Positions 1-7,552 of a stretch of 10,691 bases of DNA are shown in pieces. The stretch's first letter is position 1, and each line of letters opens with the position of its first letter. Under the pieces are notes generated by a model that was given only the letters and a program-made list of their open reading frames with translations, was not told where the DNA came from and made no database searches. The position numbers were made by a program, and so were the translations under genes. The DNA comes from Diplocarpon mali (lineage: Eukaryota; Ascomycota; Leotiomycetes; Helotiales; Drepanopezizaceae), in NCBI GenBank assembly GCA_024741835.1, contig JAENRP010000622.1, positions 4,248 to 14,938 of the forward strand, written 5' to 3'.

Positions 1-592
1 TTTTCTTCGAGCGGGACGGAAGCGACGGCGTATGAGGGTGGAGCGAGCGTCATATCCAATCGGAGTTTAGATTTGGCGTCCTTGAAGTGGCGCTCTTGAT
101 GTTGGTCCGGAGGTGGTTGTGGTTCTGGGCTCAGGCAAGGTGGGTGTTTTCCTTGGAGCATGAGAGGAGACTGGATTGGGAGGTCTGGCATGGATCAATC
201 CGAAATGGAACACGCGGGAGGTGAATGATGCTGTATTGGATTGGCCTGGAAGGTCGATCATGATTGGACGGAGCTAGCCTGAATGGCCTCGGAGTAGAGA
301 ATCAGGCCTTAGTGCTTGGTGCCTAGCGTGTGGGTGGTGGATATTTGACAAGGCATTTTACGGGAAGCAGTCATTAGCCTCGGCGAAAGGATACTGAACA
401 GATTCTTGGTGTGGGCGACTTGAATTTTTTGATTTGTTTTTATTTTTTCCTTTCCAAGTGATGTCTGGTGTTAGATGGTGTTGGGGGGTAATTGCGCCAG
501 AGGTCATCGTGAAACTGCCATGAAATGTGATGAGATTAGCGTATGAGATGCCGCTCTGTCCACCCCGTACGTGCCCATGTCGAGGGGTTCTC
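1..592. other. G/T-rich stretch, no supported gene
   Basis: The plus strand is rich in G and T and poor in C throughout. The longest frame is a 64-codon minus-strand frame (67-261) rich in P, T, S and R with no recognisable motif. A plus-strand frame is open from the left edge to a TGA at 97-99, but 32 codons is too short to call the end of a gene. A T-rich run lies at about 425-450. I see no tRNA, splice-supported exon or mobile element. The strand asymmetry continues to about 960, past the G-rich tract and the minisatellite. Confidence 0.5.
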
Positions 593-625
593 GGGGAGGG
601 GGAGGGAGGGGGGCAGAGGGAGGGG
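593..625 (+). other. G-quadruplex-type G-rich tract
   Basis: Four G runs of 4, 5, 3 and 6 bases are separated by single A loops (593-613). A further GGG and GGGG follow by 625, and a 7-G run lies at 654-660. Runs of three or more G with one-base loops are the classic pattern for a very stable plus-strand G-quadruplex. The structure is inferred from pattern only. No gene start next to it is clear enough to propose a regulatory role. Confidence 0.6.
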
Positions 626-697
626 TATAGGAGAGGTGAGGACCGAGGGGTTTGGGGGGGCTGTGAAGGGTGGTCGATTTTTAAGAAGGATGTATTT

Positions 698-890
698 AGC
701 TGGTAGGGATTTGGGTAGGTGATATCTAGGTGGGATATGTTCAGGTGGGATATGTTCAGGTGGGATATGTTCAGGTGGGATACGTGTAAGTGGTATATAC
801 TTGGGTGGGCTATAGTTCGGTGGTATATCCAATTATTATATAATTAAGTGGGATATGTGTAAGTGGGATATGTGTAAGTAGGATATATCT
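698..890. repeat. 15-bp degenerate minisatellite
   Basis: The unit AGGTGGGATATGTTC is exact in three consecutive copies (728-772). Variant copies surround it: two diverged ones at 698-727, four at 773-832, then a 13-bp AT-rich interruption (833-845), then AAGTGGGATATGTGT twice (846-875) and one diverged copy (876-890). The period is a multiple of three, so the minus strand stays open across it and reads as pentapeptides of the form (E/T)HIP(P/L). The frame over the main block (536-832) has no ATG at its start, while the one entering from the right (810-1031) has an ATG. I treat the peptide as a by-product of the repeat. Confidence 0.85.
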
Positions 891-987
891 AATCGATGGG
901 TAGCGTGCTAGGTAGCGTGTTGATGGCTGTTTGTGTGGGTGTATGTAGATGTATGTACATGTTTGTATGTAGCACGTGAAAGCACAG
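891..987. repeat. TGTA/TACA-rich low-complexity DNA
   Basis: The plus strand carries irregular TGTATGTA and GATGTATGTACATG motifs at about 930-975, next to the 15-bp minisatellite. It resembles, without continuing, the cleaner TACATG array at 7675. No gene is apparent. Confidence 0.4.
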
Positions 988-1222
988 CTAGTATCTGCCA
1001 TAAGGTGTGTCGCAAGCATCAGCTTTCGCATGGGATATCGAGGTGCTGAGTAGAGCTTGGAGAATCTACATGAGATGTCGGCTCTAGGCGCGGCACGTTA
1101 AACACAGAGCTGACAGAGCTTATGCTCATGTAAAGGGAGGTGGGGATGATGATCTCACCTCTAACACTCACCTGCTTCTGTATATACCTAAGCCCCTCTT
1201 CCTTGTCCACTACAGCCGCCAT
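988..1222 (-). CDS. Candidate small two-exon gene, unknown product
   Basis: On the minus strand an ATG at 1222-1220 opens a 17-codon exon (1222-1172) that reads MAAVVDKEEGLRYIQKQ. It is followed at once by GTGAGT (1171-1166), a textbook fungal 5' splice site. The nearest good acceptor is TGTAG ending at 1066, giving a 106-nt intron with a TTAAC branch-like motif about 30 nt before it. Exon 2 (1065-988) then stays in frame for 25 more codons to a TAG, for 42 residues in all. A second acceptor (GGCAG ending at 995, after a CTGAT branch motif) is possible and would change the tail. Unspliced, the frame runs 67 codons to 1019. I recognise no family and see no clear promoter. It could be a real small protein, the first exons of a longer gene, or chance. 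The donor and the balanced exon-1 codons are the only positive signs. Confidence 0.22.
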
Positions 1223-1311
1223 CCATGAGCCCTCGTGTTTCTACAACCAGCCACCATGGTAATTGAATACATGGCAAATTGGAAGGTCGGTCTCCGCGAC
1301 TCATAACCCCG
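1223..1311. other. Short leader-like segment with optimal ATG context
   Basis: On the plus strand GCCACCATGG surrounds an ATG at 1256-1258, an ideal eukaryotic start context. The frame ends after 16 codons at TAA. No good donor site lies within it, so I do not call a gene. It is at most a short upstream-type ORF. Confidence 0.25.
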
Positions 1312-2109
1312 ATGGAAAATCTGATGACTAAAACAAGATCACCCAGGACCGGCTCCTTCCTCAATCGAGGCCCTGGTATTGAAATACCCCTCTCCGTAAG
1401 CCACCAAACAAGCTCGCCCGAGCCCGGGTGCCGATGCGGCGAACTTGCTGCGCCCGGACAGAAACATCGCCTCGTCGTGGAATCAGTACGGCACCTCGCT
1501 GCAAAACAGATTAAGCGAGCCCCTTTTCCGCTTCCTATTGTGCAGCGCCTGGGATCGGGCAGCGAAACAGCGCAATACCTGCACACCGGCGCTTCAATGC
1601 TCCCGTCTACACCTCTTGCTTTGGGAGTCTCGCCGAGTCTGAGGAGAGCATCGTTTCTCCGGCATAGGACCGCTCCTGCGACAACCCACTCCGCGAGCGA
1701 CGGTCCGGCTCACAGATCCGACTGGGACGCACGAGAAGCAGGACCCGTAATCAGATCTGGGATGCCCTTCCAGACTCCGTATTACGGGAGCCCAGGCAAG
1801 GAGATATCCGGAGCCAGCAGCATGGCTCGTGGTGTGAAGACCGCTGCGGCTGGTGTGCACGGTGACGGGGACGGGGAGTGCCAGGGCGGCATTCAGAGAC
1901 TCGCTGGGCGCTCGCCGCAGGAGTCCGCGGGCGAGAATGAGTGCAGGTCTGATGACCAAGAGCAAGATGGGAGTGAAGACGGCTGGGGTGCCGATGCCGA
2001 GGGAGACCTCGACGTCGGACCAGAGAACGGCGACGGCGTCTTCGCGACGACACCCTCCACTCCACCTCCAGCTCCCGAGTGCGGGACACGCCGCACCCAG
2101 ACACCGTAG
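1312..2109 (+). CDS. Hypothetical ORF in GC-rich island, doubtful
   Basis: This frame has 265 codons from the first ATG (1312). The open frame extends a little upstream, but only to a TTG. The second half is rich in D, E, G, A and P, including an acidic stretch at about 1910-2040, and ends in a PSTPPPAPE-like tail. There is no recognisable domain, signal peptide or membrane segment. It overlaps a 269-codon plus-strand frame (GTG start at 1853, first ATG at 1937, to 2662) and minus-strand frames at 1594-2169 and 1751-2176 that start only at TTG. Four frames open together is typical of stop-poor GC-rich DNA, so length is weak evidence. The minus-strand frame at 1594-2169 has a hydrophobic stretch (about 2000-1930), which I consider the mirror of the charged plus-strand segment. 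Confidence 0.13.
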   Translation: MENLMTKTRSPRTGSFLNRGPGIEIPLSVSHQTSSPEPGCRCGELAAPGQKHRLVVESVRHLAAKQIKRAPFPLPIVQRLGSGSETAQYLHTGASMLPSTPLALGVSPSLRRASFLRHRTAPATTHSASDGPAHRSDWDAREAGPVIRSGMPFQTPYYGSPGKEISGASSMARGVKTAAAGVHGDGDGECQGGIQRLAGRSPQESAGENECRSDDQEQDGSEDGWGADAEGDLDVGPENGDGVFATTPSTPPPAPECGTRRTQTP

Positions 2110-2124
2110 CCACCAGTCCAGGCT

Positions 2125-2160
2125 CAGAGCCAGAGCCAGAGCCAGATCCAGATCCAGATC
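2125..2160 (+). repeat. Hexamer repeat (CAGAGC)3(CAGATC)3
   Basis: Six hexamers in a row change once, from CAGAGC to CAGATC, at 2143. An A/C-rich stretch (2161-2175) follows. In the overlapping frames it gives alternating EP/DP, RA/RS or, on the minus strand, LD/LA dipeptides. Hence the odd dipeptide runs seen in every translation here. Confidence 0.85.
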
Positions 2161-2299
2161 CAAAAACAAACCACAACGCAGCTCGACGGACTACAGCACC
2201 GCAGCGGCCGAAACGGCTCGCCGCCGCCCCCGCGCCCCGCTGCTCTGCGCAGGAGATCCGCGACGCCGGCGGCTCGGACGGACAGGTGTACCCCTGACG

Positions 2300-2662
2300 A
2301 GGCGCCGAGGAGGATCAGGAGGCTGCAGATTGCGGGCGTGGGGAGGGCAGCGAGGGCGAGGGCGAGGCCGCGGCGGTGGGGAGACGGGGCGGAGGTGTCG
2401 GCTGGGCATGATACGGAGGCGTAGGACTGGTGGCTGGTGGCTGGATGCCGTTTCGGATGGGGATGGAACTCTGGGTCGGGGGTCGGAGGGGTGGCGGGCT
2501 GATCGACTGCTGAATACACCGCTTGACATTCTTGATTCGGCTCGAGAGCTCCCGGCTGGGGTAGCAATCGGAAAGCAGAAAAGCGCGTTGCAGATGAGAC
2601 GGTCTAACAAACCGTGCGGGTGTCGCCGCCAACTAGTCGTAGCCATTGCTGTTTTATGGTAA
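2300..2662 (+). other. G-rich half of GC island, no supported gene
   Basis: After the C-rich 2050-2300 the plus strand turns G-rich, with GCGAGG three times at 2350-2367 and repeated GGTGGCTGGT near 2430. Overlapping frames remain open on both strands, including an ATG-started 151-codon minus-strand frame (2646-2191). All are rich in R, P and S with no motif I recognise. Open reading stops at about 2662, where composition shifts to the AT-richer block. Confidence 0.45.
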
Positions 2663-3513
2663 ACCTAGCCTCTTCACTCGAGTGTTATGACATCAATGAG
2701 AGATCCATGGTGTGAAAGCTCAAGAGCGTCTGAGAGACAGTACTGATTGGTCATACATATGTTTTGGGAGGACCTTGAAGATTTAACTTTTGATATACAC
2801 GCAAGTTGAGCAGTAGGTCTCAAAACACGGTCTTTGCCCCCGGAATAAGCGAAATGTGACTAGTGATTCAAAGCTTGTCAGCTTACATACATTAAGAGCG
2901 TAATATAACGTCCTTAGGGGTAGAAGTTGTAGAGGCCTTAAAGATCAACTTATTTTGCACACCAGTTGACCAATGGGAGAGTGTGTAAGACTTACACTTT
3001 GGAGTCAAATAGCAGATGACCAATATCCGGTGGCGATTACTGCAGGCCCAACACTTGATCTCAGCACCACTGCGAGGAGAGCCTACTCAAGTCGCAGCGA
3101 CTTTCTCGTGGTCATTTAGCCGTTGTCTGTAAACTCCTGGACTAGCTAACGAGGCACGCACAATGATTCAGATACTCGTATGGTCCTTTCTGCGATCTAC
3201 GACACACTATAGGCTATGCCTTTCTGTCTCTTGCATCTAGCAATTCAATCTCTGTGGAGCCTATCTGCGCGTTGTAGATTGCTGTACTTCAGCTACAACG
3301 GCCTTTCTCTCGAGTCCGACCACACATGATGAACTATAAAGACATGTGCTGCTGCGACGCGAAAGATCCTATAGAGACAGAGGAGTAGGAATATACATCT
3401 GAAAAGCCGAGAGAGATTGCGAGGTGGAAGCAGGGGCTTCCTACATCTGACGTTCTACACGGTGGAGACGTGCTTGGAAAGGAGTTGAGACAAAGACTCG
3501 TAAGAAGGTATTT
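2663..3513. other. ORF-poor block, no supported gene
   Basis: I see no frame of about 60 codons or more on either strand, and base composition drops to roughly balanced. Promoter-like words occur: CCAAT at 2970 and 3018, and a TATAAA at 3335-3340 with an ATG a few bases downstream that opens only 14 codons. These are single short words and do not add up to a promoter. A perfect 15-bp palindrome lies at 2983-2997. Confidence 0.45.
2983..2997. repeat. Perfect 7-bp inverted repeat, 1-base centre
   Basis: GTGTAAG, a central A, then CTTACAC form a perfect 15-bp palindrome. With one base between the arms it suits a dimeric protein site better than a hairpin. It lies 10 bp after a CCAAT word. No gene nearby gives it a clear role. 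Confidence 0.6.
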
Positions 3514-4110
3514 TCAAGATGATTCCGTATCCCTGGAGGTGAGGAGTAGTCGCCCGCATGAAATTAAGAATATACTAATTTTATCTCTCGAAAAGCATTC
3601 CGTCAGCTGTGCACTGCTTGCCATCAAATCCACAGAACTGCTTTGATATCTCACACACATGTTTGAAGCCTCGAACCTTCGAGCAAACCAGCCGCAACCG
3701 ATGGTCAAGAACTGACATTCCCAAGGCCGAAAGGAACCACCCTCGTCCAGATCTCGAGACCTAGGACCTAAAACCCTCCACGAGCGGGAGCCCTTCCCCA
3801 TTGATACTTTCGGCTTCTGTGCCAGAGAGAGAACACGCCAGGCTTTGCCCGCAGGAGAAACCCCAAACCCAACACGTGCTGAGTGTCCTTCGGGAGGTGA
3901 GGCCCAGGAGGCTACGCCCTGCTCTCCGGGACGGTGCTCACCGCTGCATCCCATTGCCACGACACAGAACCAGACGATCTGACGCTCCCTTGGCTCGTCC
4001 CATCTCTCCGCAGGCACGCGTTTGCTGTTCCTTCGTAGAATCTTGCGGCTAGGAGAAGTGCTGTCCGTATTCCTGCCAGCTCTGCGCCAGTTACCGAGCT
4101 CGGTTCCCAT
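3514..4110 (-). CDS. Hypothetical 198-aa ORF, unknown
   Basis: This is the longest ATG-started frame in the AT-richer middle block, so chance is a less easy explanation here than in the GC-rich flanks. The start context on the minus strand is GTAACATGG. The N-terminal third is basic (R/K-rich), the middle is rich in G, S and W, and the C-terminal third (about residues 130-190) has scattered Cys and hydrophobic residues. Trp is unusually frequent (about eight), which fits reading the complement of CCA-rich DNA. No signal peptide, membrane helix or known motif is visible, and the other strand is also partly open (3801-4052, TTG start). A TATATAA word lies upstream on the same strand at about 4372-4378, some 260 bp away. 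It may be a lineage-specific gene, a relic or noise. Confidence 0.2.
   Translation of the reverse strand: MGTELGNWRRAGRNTDSTSPSRKILRRNSKRVPAERWDEPRERQIVWFCVVAMGCSGEHRPGEQGVASWASPPEGHSARVGFGVSPAGKAWRVLSLAQKPKVSMGKGSRSWRVLGPRSRDLDEGGSFRPWECQFLTIGCGWFARRFEASNMCVRYQSSSVDLMASSAQLTECFSRDKISIFLISCGRLLLTSRDTESS
3661..3688. repeat. Bulged hairpin
   Basis: GTTTG (3661-3665) pairs with CAAAC (3684-3688), and CTCGAA (3670-3675) pairs with TTCGAG (3678-3683) around a CC centre. Only AAGC is left unpaired on one side. It lies inside the 198-codon minus-strand frame. Confidence 0.5.
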
Positions 4111-5137
4111 GTTACTCTGTTAGAGTCAGCTTAGGCCGTAGATGGGGACGGGCGCGGCGGATCAAACCATACCGACAACTGAGCTCGTGGCTCGGCTTCG
4201 ATTACTTGGAGTCGATTACAATGGCTTGAGGCTAGGAGGCCTAGCTGCACCCGAGCTTTTCCCTGTCTTCGGGCAGACCTGCCACTGGAACAAGCGGGAT
4301 TCCCCTCAACTACGCATCTAGTAATAAGGTGCTAGTTTTAATTCTTATCTCTAGTGCATTTAGATTGATAGTTATATAGAGTGACGGATTGTTGGGGATG
4401 TACACGGCTATATTAATATCGTATATATTACCATGAATTTCTCTTGACCTATATCATAAATAATACATTCTCCTAGGTATACGTATACACGCTAGGAGAC
4501 GACGACTTGACAGCTGTACGCGGCGGCATCTACGAACCTGCAGATTCTTTCACAGAGTCTACAAAGCCGAGTCAGTCCTTCTAACCGCGAAATATCAAAT
4601 CCCGATAGAACAAAGCTAGAACGTTTCGAGAGCCCTGGAGAGAAATCTTTCCCCCTTGTCAATATCTTTTTAGTTTGACGTTCACGTGCGCCGGGACTAT
4701 TTGCATATAGAATCGATTACAAGGAGGGGTTGAGAATAGGTGTAAAGGGAAATAGGGCAGGTTGGAGTACATAAAGAAAAGGAAAAGGAAAAGAGGAAAG
4801 GATATTTCCAGAGCATTGCAGCTTCCGGAGATTTTCTCAAAAAGGTAGAGTGGATAAGAGGAGGTCCGATTAATAGCCGCCGCTGGTTTGCCAGACGCTT
4901 GGTGTAATTAAATGAATAGCTGCTGTTAGCAGGGAGGGCGTATCCTAGAAGGAACCCAAGGCGGAGTCTATCTGCCTAGGCGCCTTCTCGAGAACGGACG
5001 TGCCTGAGACTTGAAGGGAATAACTACTAATCAAGTCTAGGGAAAATCTTATCCAAGGAAAGAAGGTTATCAGGTGTAAGGACTAAATACTGAAGAGTTT
5101 TTATACTGGTTTCTCTTTATCCCCAACCAGACTCTGG
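4111..5137. other. AT-richer, CTAG-rich block without ORFs
   Basis: No frame of about 60 codons exists on either strand from 4111 to about 5900. TpA steps are dense at 4320-4490 (TATATTAATATCG, GTATATATTACC and similar) and CTAG recurs about every 100 bp. A purine-rich AAAAGGAAAAGG run lies at 4773-4802. This suits an old, mutated non-coding or transposon-derived segment, but I cannot identify an element, LTR pair or domain. Confidence 0.45.
4470..4498. repeat. Inverted repeat enclosing a palindrome
   Basis: CTCCTAG (4470-4476) and CTAGGAG (4492-4498) are perfect 7-bp inverted arms. Between them sits the self-complementary GTATACGTATAC (4477-4488). Both levels can pair, so the locus could extrude as a cruciform. 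The surrounding DNA is the most TpA-rich in the window. Confidence 0.6.
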
Positions 5138-5281
5138 GATTATCTACTTGTGCTACATCTTCTAGAGCTAATAGATTATCTACTTGTGCTAAATCATCTA
5201 GAGCTGATAGATTATCTACTTGTGCTACATCATCTAGAGCTGATAGATTATCTACTTGTGCTACATCATCTAGAGCTAATA
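5138..5281 (+). repeat. 36-bp tandem repeat, four full copies
   Basis: The units are 5138-5173, 5174-5209, 5210-5245 and 5246-5281, each starting GATTATCTACTTGTGCTA. They differ at only a few sites: C/A early in the middle part, T/A in CATCTT versus CATCAT, and CTAATA versus CTGATA near the end. The first and last share CTAATA, the inner two CTGATA. Being 12 codons long, the repeat leaves one plus frame open as a leucine-rich DYLLVLHHLELI-type peptide. That frame runs only from about 5087 to a TAG at 5282 and has no ATG, so I do not call a gene. Confidence 0.9.
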
Positions 5282-6104
5282 TAGCACATTAAAAGGAAAT
5301 ATATACCTGCTTACCTAGGTACCCAAGACAGGCAAGTCATCTTTGATTTCTGCAGTCAGCTTAGAATTAGCCACAGCGGCGAGGGTAAATTCGTACCTGA
5401 TATACGAATGTGCCTTGCGGCCTCATGCCGACTGAATCGATCCTAATCAACTGAGCAGTTATCGGGCCGAGGGGTTCTATTTTCGGCTCGGTCTTGGTCG
5501 CAAGACGGGTCTAGTCCTAAGCTTGAGATCCTTTGACTAGGCCCCCTTGGAAAAGCCATACATTGTAAAGGATTGTGGTGCCACGGCGGGTTGTTGTAAG
5601 CATGCTGTTGCTATGTTTCTTTGAAGTAGTGGGTCGCTATGAATAGCTGTTTATTTCAGCTTCAAAGGTAGACTTGTATAATACACCTGAGCTGAGCAGG
5701 TAGCAGTTGCGCCTGAGCCTCCTCACCACCCAATCTATCCACCAAACTCAGTTGATGACTGACTTGGCAGAATCCGGCGAATCTATGACTAGGTTATAGA
5801 AAGAGAGGGGTTGGCATAGACTTGGAACTGAGCTCGATCGCTGAGCTGCACAATCCTTCTAGTAGGTCCTGATCAATGATACTTCCCAACAACGTGTCCA
5901 GGTGTGGCAATATCATTTATAGCTAGGATATGCTCTCATAGTAGTCTAGGAGAGTGCACAAACAAGTGTGAGGTGCAGATGAAGGTTGTTGTTGTCTCGT
6001 ATTGTCATATCTTGAGAGAGAGAGAGTCCTCTGAACTCGAGAATATCTATGTAGCTGCCTTGGCCTTAGCGCCTCGGCCCTCTGTCATGTGACTAGCATG
6101 TGAT
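5282..6104. other. Continuation of CTAG-rich block, no supported gene
   Basis: Only one weak frame appears (5904-6092, GTG start, 62 codons). ACCTAGGT is a small palindrome near 5316, and AGCTC/GAGCT arms flank GATCGCT near 5832. A GA microsatellite of about six units lies near 6014-6026. CTAG remains frequent. I find no tRNA or transposon motif. Confidence 0.45.
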
Positions 6105-6740
6105 ATGCATTCACCTGCCACATCAGTGTATCAACGACCATTGCACTCGTGGCTTGAATCACAGCTGGTCCTGATAGATACCAAAATGAGCATGCCTGTG
6201 TCGAGAAATCTCTCTCTCTGCTGTTCCTCAAGAGCCTTTGCGTTCAGACAAAGCCTTCCATGTTGGATTCGTCAATACCCGCCTCGTAATCTCTTCATTG
6301 CCTCTTTACAACCACTTGCCTGGTTTCCGCTCACCAGCCTGTGTATCAATATGCACTGTCGCTTCACACCTGCTGATATATGTAAACATACTCAATACAA
6401 GAGCCTGCATTCCGGGCCGTGCCTTTACGTAGCAGCAGTCTCGAAGCGAAGGGCGATTTGCCAACATTCTCGTTGACTCTTCTTAGGCTTATATCAAGAG
6501 CTATTCACCACGGGTTGCTACACGTAATTGTGTGATTGCCAAGTCACAAACCTCACTTGTTTCTTGCCGGCTCAACAGCTGCAGCTAGGGATTAGCCTGT
6601 GGGGAAGCGCTACTCTTGTTCGAATGAATGAGAAATCGACCTGTATACATACACACACACGTGTTTTACTCGCTTGCTTATCCGCTCTTAACCGCTCTTC
6701 CTTTGATGAAAGTCACCTGATCAGCACGTTTCTTCTCGTC
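6105..6740. other. Weak ORF region at edge of CTAG-rich block
   Basis: An ATG at 6105 opens 123 codons on the plus strand to 6476. The translation is rich in S, L, C and H with no motif and no hydrophobic start. A second overlapping frame sits inside it. An AC microsatellite lies at 6649-6662. From about 6528 a TTG-started frame runs into the next GC-rich island. I do not support any of these as genes. Confidence 0.3.
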
Positions 6741-6924
6741 ATATCTCTGCGAGCTCCCCCGGAGTGCCCACTCGGCTATGTCCTTGGCCACCAACCAATC
6801 CTCCCTACCAGTCGCGTCCCTACCTCCCCCTCCCCACCTCCGACAGCCATCCGCGCGTCGCGACCAACTACCAACTCCCCGCCAGACAGCCCACATCCGA
6901 ACCGACCCGCCCTCGCAAACAAGA

Positions 6925-6980
6925 GACCAGCAGCAACACAGACCAGCAATAACGACCAGCAACCAAGACCAGCAGACACG
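6925..6980 (+). repeat. GACCAGCA imperfect repeats
   Basis: GACCAG(C)A occurs at 6925, 6941, 6954 and 6967, with spacings of 16, 13 and 13 bp. The surrounding DNA (6760-7020) is rich in C and A and poor in T, a composition common in 5' leaders of fungal genes. That is only a hint, since the downstream ATG (7034) opens a frame of unknown nature. Confidence 0.55.
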
Positions 6981-7033
6981 CGACGCGTGCCAGCCAGGCC
7001 TCGCGCGCGTCGACCGGCAGCCTCCCTCGTTCG

Positions 7034-7552
7034 ATGGCCCGCCTCGAAGCGCAGCCGAGCCCGAGCCCGAACCCGAGCCCGGGCCCGGGACCGGAACTCG
7101 GAACCGGCTTCGTATCCGCGCCTGACCTGCGAAAGCCTCGATCTCTTCACGAGCCGGGATGGATCAGAGGCGAGCCGAGCGAGGCCAGAGCTCCACCCGG
7201 ACCCCCTCTTGCTCTACGCTCATGCACCGCGCTTGATCGCATCACGCGACGGGCATCGAATGACCATTCGCCGGCCAGATGCGGCCGCGGCGTCCGAGAG
7301 ACCGACGCCGGCGCCGGGATGGGTCGCGGTCCGCCGAGATCGTCGACCAGGTTGCGATCGCTGACCGGTCTTGCTGGCCGACCTTGCCGCCGTGTGTCCG
7401 GTCGGGAGGGCGGTGTTCGGTCGGGAGAGCGGCGCTTCTCTGTTGCTGGGGGGAACCGGGCGCACGCTTGCATGAGGGGGAAGGGAGATGGTCGTCTGCG
7501 TGAGGGGGGAAGTGAGATGGTCGTCTGCGTGAGAGGTGAGATGTTGCAATAG
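7034..7552 (+). CDS. Hypothetical ORF after C/A-rich leader, doubtful
   Basis: ATG at 7034 opens 172 codons after a long C/A-rich, leader-like stretch. Residues 7-20 are a Pro/Ser/Gly run made by a hexamer repeat. The rest is rich in R, G and S, with no domain, signal peptide or membrane segment. The end of the frame is coded by a G-rich direct repeat (7473-7529), unusual for a conserved C-terminus. Minus-strand frames of 108-209 codons and a 278-codon TTG-started plus frame overlap it, so openness is weak evidence. It may be a species-specific gene or, more likely, non-coding. Confidence 0.14.
   Translation: MARLEAQPSPSPNPSPGPGPELGTGFVSAPDLRKPRSLHEPGWIRGEPSEARAPPGPPLALRSCTALDRITRRASNDHSPARCGRGVRETDAGAGMGRGPPRSSTRLRSLTGLAGRPCRRVSGREGGVRSGERRFSVAGGNRAHACMRGKGDGRLREGGSEMVVCVRGEMLQ
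7057..7092 (+). repeat. Hexamer repeat, GAGCCC-like, six units
   Basis: The units are GAGCCC, GAGCCC, GAACCC, GAGCCC, GGGCCC and GGGACC. They give PSPSPNPSPGPG or EPEPEP-type peptides depending on frame. Like the array at 2125-2160 it is exactly six hexamers inside a GC-rich island. Confidence 0.75.
7473..7543 (+). repeat. 28/29-bp direct duplication, G-rich
   Basis: 7473-7500 and 7501-7529 are near-identical copies, TGAGGGGG(G)AAG(G/T)GAGATGG followed by TCGTCTGCG. They differ by one extra G and one G/T change. A shortened third start, TGAGAGGTGAGATG, follows at 7530-7543. Confidence 0.85.

Noticed and set aside
1..99. C-terminus of a plus-strand gene entering from the left edge
   Set aside because: Only 32 open codons before TGA, expected by chance about one time in five, and no family motif.
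698..890. CRISPR array
   Set aside because: Units are contiguous 15-mers without unique spacers.
1594..2176. Minus-strand frames of 191 and 141 codons with hydrophobic or basic stretches
   Set aside because: They begin only at TTG, overlap open plus-strand frames, and their odd composition is explained by the hexamer repeat and GC-rich sequence.
5138..5281. CRISPR array or leucine-rich-repeat gene
   Set aside because: The copies are directly adjacent with no spacers. The open frame is only about 65 codons without an ATG, and the 12-residue period does not match the usual 20-29-residue LRR.
2877..5363. GTCAGCTTA occurring three times (2877, 4125, 5355)
   Set aside because: The match does not extend beyond nine bases and no arms, target duplications or regular spacing accompany it.
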